Shown one piece after another: positions 61,121 through 64,000 of a stretch of DNA of 64,000 nt; the stretch's first letter is position 1; each line of letters starts with the position of its first letter. Both the position numbers and the translations under genes were made by a program. The stretch spans positions 1 to 64,000 of the forward strand of contig NZ_RFLW01000006.1 in NCBI RefSeq assembly GCF_003719295.1, written 5' to 3'. A model generated the notes under the pieces. The model made no database searches, had not been told where the DNA came from, and saw only the letters and a list, made by a program, of their open reading frames with translations. This DNA is from Haliea alexandrii. Lineage in GTDB: Bacteria > Pseudomonadota > Gammaproteobacteria > Pseudomonadales > Halieaceae.

Positions 61121-61127
61121 GGTAGTT

Positions 61128-61886
61128 TTACATTGACCGGTCACGTTCCGTCAATTTGGTGCTGGATTTTCGCATCGACTCGCCGGTCAGGTTGAGGCGA
61201 TGAGCGCCGTGCAGTAAGCGGTCGAGGATCGCGTCTGCGATCGTCGCTTCACCGATGTACTCGTGCCAGTATTCCGTTGGCAGCTGACTGGCGATGAGCG
61301 TGGAACGGCGGCCATGCCGATCCTCGATCACTTCCATCAGGTCATTGCGCTGGGCGGCACTGACTTTCTGGATACCCCAGTCATCCAGGATTAACACATC
61401 GGTTTTCAGGAGCTGGTTCATCAGCCGCGCATAGGAGCCGTCGCCATGGGCGATGCGCAGCATTTCAAACAGCCGCGGCAAGCGCAGGTAGCGTACGCTG
61501 TAGCCGCGCCGGCAGGCTTCGTTACCGAAGGCACAGGCCAGCCAGGTTTTACCGCAGCCGGTGGGACCGGTAAGACACAGGTTCAGGGACTGCTGTACCC
61601 AGTCCAGCGAGAGCAGAGACGCCATGCGGCTCTTTTCCAGTCCCCGGGGATGCCGGTAATCGATATCCTCGGCACAGGCGTGCACACGCAGCTTCGCCAC
61701 CTTCAACAACCGATCCAGACGGCGGTTCTCCCGGTACAGCACTTCCCGGTCGATCAGCATGGCCAGACGTTCCTCGAAGCTCAGGTCACTCATCGCGGGT
61801 GTCTCCAGTTGTTCTTCCAGGGCCTGTAGCAGGCCGGTCAGTTTCAGGGCATGCAGTTGTTCGCGGGTTTGTTGCATCAACATCAT
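61128..61886 (-). CDS. istB: IS21 helper ATPase IstB (252 aa)
   Basis: DnaC-like AAA+ ATPase: Walker A GPTGCGKT (residues 107-114), Walker B TDVLILDDWG and the C-terminal basic tail. IstB assembles on target DNA and helps the IstA transposase. It follows istA by 11 bases, as usual. Full length. Confidence 0.95.
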   Translation of the reverse strand: MMLMQQTREQLHALKLTGLLQALEEQLETPAMSDLSFEERLAMLIDREVLYRENRRLDRLLKVAKLRVHACAEDIDYRHPRGLEKSRMASLLSLDWVQQSLNLCLTGPTGCGKTWLACAFGNEACRRGYSVRYLRLPRLFEMLRIAHGDGSYARLMNQLLKTDVLILDDWGIQKVSAAQRNDLMEVIEDRHGRRSTLIASQLPTEYWHEYIGEATIADAILDRLLHGAHRLNLTGESMRKSSTKLTERDRSM

Positions 61887-61897
61887 TCATTTCCTCG

Positions 61898-63436
61898 TCA
61901 GTGGTAGTAATCGGCGCCGCGCACATTGCCGTGCAGTGGCAGATCGGATTGCAGGTGGCTGTCGCCTTCGAGCGCCCGCTGGTCCAGTCCCTGCTTGAGG
62001 ATGGAGGCGATGCTCTGGTAATTGATGGAACGGATGGCCAGCGCCCGTTCACAGGCGTTTTCCAGTCGGCTCCTGCTGTAGCGGCGACTGAGGTTCAGCA
62101 AGCCAAGACAGGCCCGGTAGCCATGCTCCGGATGAGGCCGGTTCTCCAGTTGCTGCTGAACCACCTGCCGGGTGCAGGGGCCGATGTCCTGGGCCCAGTT
62201 GAGGAAGCGCCCCGGCGACCACTCCCGGTGCGCCCGGTGGGAACTGGGCATGTGATCCACCAAGGTGCTGAAGCGCCCCGGTCCCCGGCGGCTGTGGATC
62301 GCCACCCGGTGGCCCTTGTGCATGACCTCCACCGTATCGGCGGTCAGGCGCACATCGAGGGTCTGGCCCACCAGGGCATGGGGTACGCTGTAGAAGCGCT
62401 TGTCGACGCTGACGTGATAGTCGATGCCCGGCTTGGCCTTGCACCACTCGGCGTATTCGTAGGGCGTTTCAGGTAGCGGCTTCAGGGCGGGGGCATCCAA
62501 CTGCTCATACAGATCCCGGCGACTGACGGACTGCCCCTGGAAGTGGCGCTCATTGAGATCCGGCAGTAATCCGGCAATGGCTCGATTGAGCTCGGCGAGG
62601 GAGAAGAAGGTATGGTGGCGCAAGCGGGCCAGGATCCAGCGCTCCACGATCTGCACTGCGACTTCCGCTTTGGCCTTGTCCTTGGGCTTGCGGGGCCGGG
62701 CTGGCAGGATCGCCGTCTGGTAGTGGGCCGCCATCTCGGTGTAGGTAGCATTGATCTCGGGCGTGTACCGGTTCGCGTCAGTGACACCGGCCTTGAGGTT
62801 GTCCGGGATTTGCAATTCGGTGACGCCGCCGAAGAAGCGGAAGGCACGTTGGTGCGAGGCAATCCAGTCCGGCAGGGACTGGGTCCAGGTGGCGTCGGCA
62901 TAGGTGTAGCTGGAGGCGCCCAGCACCGCCACAAAGACCTGGGCACGCCGGATCTCGCCCGTCTGGCGGCAGACCACCGGGACGGTGGGGCCGCAGTAAT
63001 CAATAAAGGTCTTCTCGCCGGCGCGGTGCACCTGGCGCATGCTCCGGCGCTGCTGCTTGCGCCACTGCCGGTAGCGATTGCAGTACTGGCTGTAGCGGTA
63101 GGCAGCGTCCTCATGCACCGCCACGTACTCGGCCCACAATAACTGCAGTGTCACCCCCTTGCGCTTGAGTTCCTGGTGGATGTGGAAGTAGTCGGGCTCG
63201 GCGAAGCGGGAGGGTTTCTGTACTGCCGGAAACAGCAGCCGTTCGAGCTGGGCTTCGTCGGCGCCTGCGGGTGGTGGCCACCCAACACCCCGGGCGTTGG
63301 CTAGGTGCAGGTACTTGCAGACCACGCCCTTGGAAAGGCCGCAGGCGCGGGCGATCTTCTCGTTACTGAGTCCGGCCTCATGCTTGAGGCGCAATATCTC
63401 CATGATTTTACGCATTGGAATCCTCGTTGCCGGCAT
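61898..63436 (-). CDS. istA: IS21 transposase IstA (512 aa)
   Basis: N-terminal HTH (RLKHEAGLSNEKIARACGLSK), then an RNase-H-like DDE core with a first Asp in FIDYCGPTVPV, a second in ELQIPDNLKAGV and a Glu in KPKDKAKAEVAVQIVERW, and a C-terminal beta-barrel region (VDKRFYSVPHALVGQ). Complete. It cuts and joins the IS ends with IstB help. Confidence 0.95.
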   Translation of the reverse strand: MPATRIPMRKIMEILRLKHEAGLSNEKIARACGLSKGVVCKYLHLANARGVGWPPPAGADEAQLERLLFPAVQKPSRFAEPDYFHIHQELKRKGVTLQLLWAEYVAVHEDAAYRYSQYCNRYRQWRKQQRRSMRQVHRAGEKTFIDYCGPTVPVVCRQTGEIRRAQVFVAVLGASSYTYADATWTQSLPDWIASHQRAFRFFGGVTELQIPDNLKAGVTDANRYTPEINATYTEMAAHYQTAILPARPRKPKDKAKAEVAVQIVERWILARLRHHTFFSLAELNRAIAGLLPDLNERHFQGQSVSRRDLYEQLDAPALKPLPETPYEYAEWCKAKPGIDYHVSVDKRFYSVPHALVGQTLDVRLTADTVEVMHKGHRVAIHSRRGPGRFSTLVDHMPSSHRAHREWSPGRFLNWAQDIGPCTRQVVQQQLENRPHPEHGYRACLGLLNLSRRYSRSRLENACERALAIRSINYQSIASILKQGLDQRALEGDSHLQSDLPLHGNVRGADYYH

Positions 63437-63519
63437 GCGGCCCTCCCGATAGGCAAAAGGGCGCGGTTATGCCGTGAATTGTTCAAGAATTCCAGCGAGT
63501 TAGGCGGGATTCCGAGGGA

Positions 63520-63668
63520 ACGTGACCGCCGGTTCCGACAACGTGACCGGCGATTCCGGGCAAAGCCCCGAAATCGGTCACGTTCAATCGGAATGAGCGG
63601 TCACGCTCGCCCGGAACAGGCGGTCACGATAAATCGGAATGGGTGGTCACGATGGGGCGGAATACGCA
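63520..63668. repeat. IS21 right end with multiple terminal repeats
   Basis: Contains five or six tandem-like units of the CGTGACC...TTCCG motif in both orientations between the istA promoter region and the terminal repeat at 63658-63668. Confidence 0.8.
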
Positions 63669-64000
63669 CTGATTCAACATCAGATCCCAGAAAGACACGT
63701 GCTGTTTGCTTTTGGGTACAAACAGATCCCCGGAGCGCAAGGCCTCCTTCATGGCCATAGCCACGCCCAGCTCCCAGGCGTTGCGTTGGATCTTGCCGTT
63801 TTTGCCTTTCAGGCAGCGCCGCAGTTCTTTGGGAATGAAATAGGTCGGCACGTCATCGGGCAGGGTTTTCAGCTCCCCGGCATCGAGCTGGCGAATCAGT
63901 TGTATGGACTTCAGGAGGGGTTCAGTACCGGGTTTGGCCTGGAACGGCAGGTGCAGGAACTCCGGGAAATACTTGCGCAAACTGGGATAGCGAGCCAGCA
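63669..64000 (-). pseudogene. tnpA: Tn3-family transposase, middle portion continuing beyond the window
   Basis: This is the part of the split transposase upstream of the IS21 insertion. It reads LRKYFPEFLHLPFQ...DDVPTYFIPKELRRCLKG...VAMAMKEALRSGDLFVPKS and SFWDLMLNQ, the standard mid-region of Tn3 transposases just before the catalytic domain. The frame is open to the window edge. The residues CVFRPIVTT seen at its end in the present sequence come from the IS. Confidence 0.88.

Larger units (their letters stand above)
61048..63668. mobile_element. IS21-family insertion sequence (2.6 kb)
   Basis: Terminal repeats TGCGTATTCCG at both ends, inverted, flanked by the 5-bp direct repeat CTGAT (61043-61047 and 63669-63673). 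Inside are istA and istB in the usual order. Near each end lie several copies of a CGTGACC...TTCCG unit, the multiple terminal repeats typical of IS21-family transposase binding sites. Everything is intact, so it looks recent and potentially mobile. Confidence 0.93.
58910..64000. mobile_element. Third Tn3-family element, left part, carrying an IS21-type insertion
   Basis: A candidate left end is the GGGGGCATTTGAACAG at 58910, exactly where the AEC gene match stops. It is followed by a 197-aa gene and the 3' end of a Tn3-type transposase on the minus strand. The transposase is interrupted by an IS21-family element at 61048-63668 and its 5' end lies beyond the window. The right end of the element is therefore not visible, and the left end is inferred without its partner repeat. 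Confidence 0.65.

Noticed and set aside
1-64000. CRISPR arrays, rRNA or tRNA genes, diversity-generating retroelement
   Set aside because: No regularly spaced repeats, no reverse transcriptase and no rRNA or tRNA signature were seen on either strand.

Overview
The window reads as a chromosomal region of an aromatic- and lipid-degrading gammaproteobacterium, possibly a marine Cellvibrionales-type organism (Spongiibacteraceae or Halieaceae). That placement is inferred from gene content only: an AlgP-like histone-H1-like protein, PilZ and HPP proteins, CoA-dependent catabolic clusters and ICE-type genes. No rRNA, tRNA or CRISPR was seen. The region is a mosaic of catabolic operons cut by three different Tn3-family elements, one of which carries an IS21 insertion.

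Layout. 1-5.9 kb: accessory genes of the kind found on integrative elements (JAB/RadC-like protein, zinc ribbon, three unknown proteins, a long ParB-like protein) and a structured non-coding stretch. 5.9-10.2 kb: HPP membrane protein, PilZ protein, AlgP-like protein, a tandem AP2-domain protein and a truncated PepSY protein. 10.5-15.4 kb: a single 1609-residue protein combining a calcineurin-like phosphoesterase, a probable degenerate restriction-endonuclease-fold domain, a NACHT NTPase and HEAT-like repeats; this is the best candidate for an undescribed immune or conflict system. 15.6-21.5 kb: a broken integrase, then a Tn3-family transposon with 129-bp terminal inverted repeats, a tyrosine recombinase, a transposase and a toxin-antitoxin pair. 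21.5-26.7 kb: a five-gene beta-oxidation-type operon (racemase/CoA-transferase, SDR, acyl-CoA dehydrogenase, SCP-x-like thiolase, enoyl-CoA hydratase).

26.9-36 kb: a TonB receptor fragment, a 3.2-kb Tn3-type insertion, and the protocatechuate 4,5-cleavage (meta) operon ligK-galD-DUF1932-ligJ-ligI-ligA-'ligB. The catalytic ligB is cut after about 40 codons by the insertion. A divergent LysR regulator with two HTH domains follows. 37.4-51.1 kb: MarR and tandem-TetR regulators, then an uncharacterised CoA-linked catabolic regulon (VOC, BKACE, sulfotransferase, APH-like, acyl-CoA dehydrogenase, GFA, membrane protein, azoreductase-like, MDR reductase, acyl-CoA synthetase, ABM protein). Three copies of an 18-bp inverted-repeat operator tie its promoters together. 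52.6-58.4 kb: phthalate 4,5-dioxygenase pathway genes (pht5, pht4, pht2, divergent pht3) and a nadC homologue. 58.6-64 kb: a decayed AEC transporter cut by a third Tn3-type element whose transposase is split by an IS21-family element with a 5-bp target duplication.

How the genes fit together: the Pht enzymes would turn phthalate into protocatechuate, and the Lig enzymes would take protocatechuate to pyruvate and oxaloacetate. As sequenced, the ring-cleaving LigAB step is broken, so this pathway needs a second ligB (and a ligC) elsewhere or is no longer functional.
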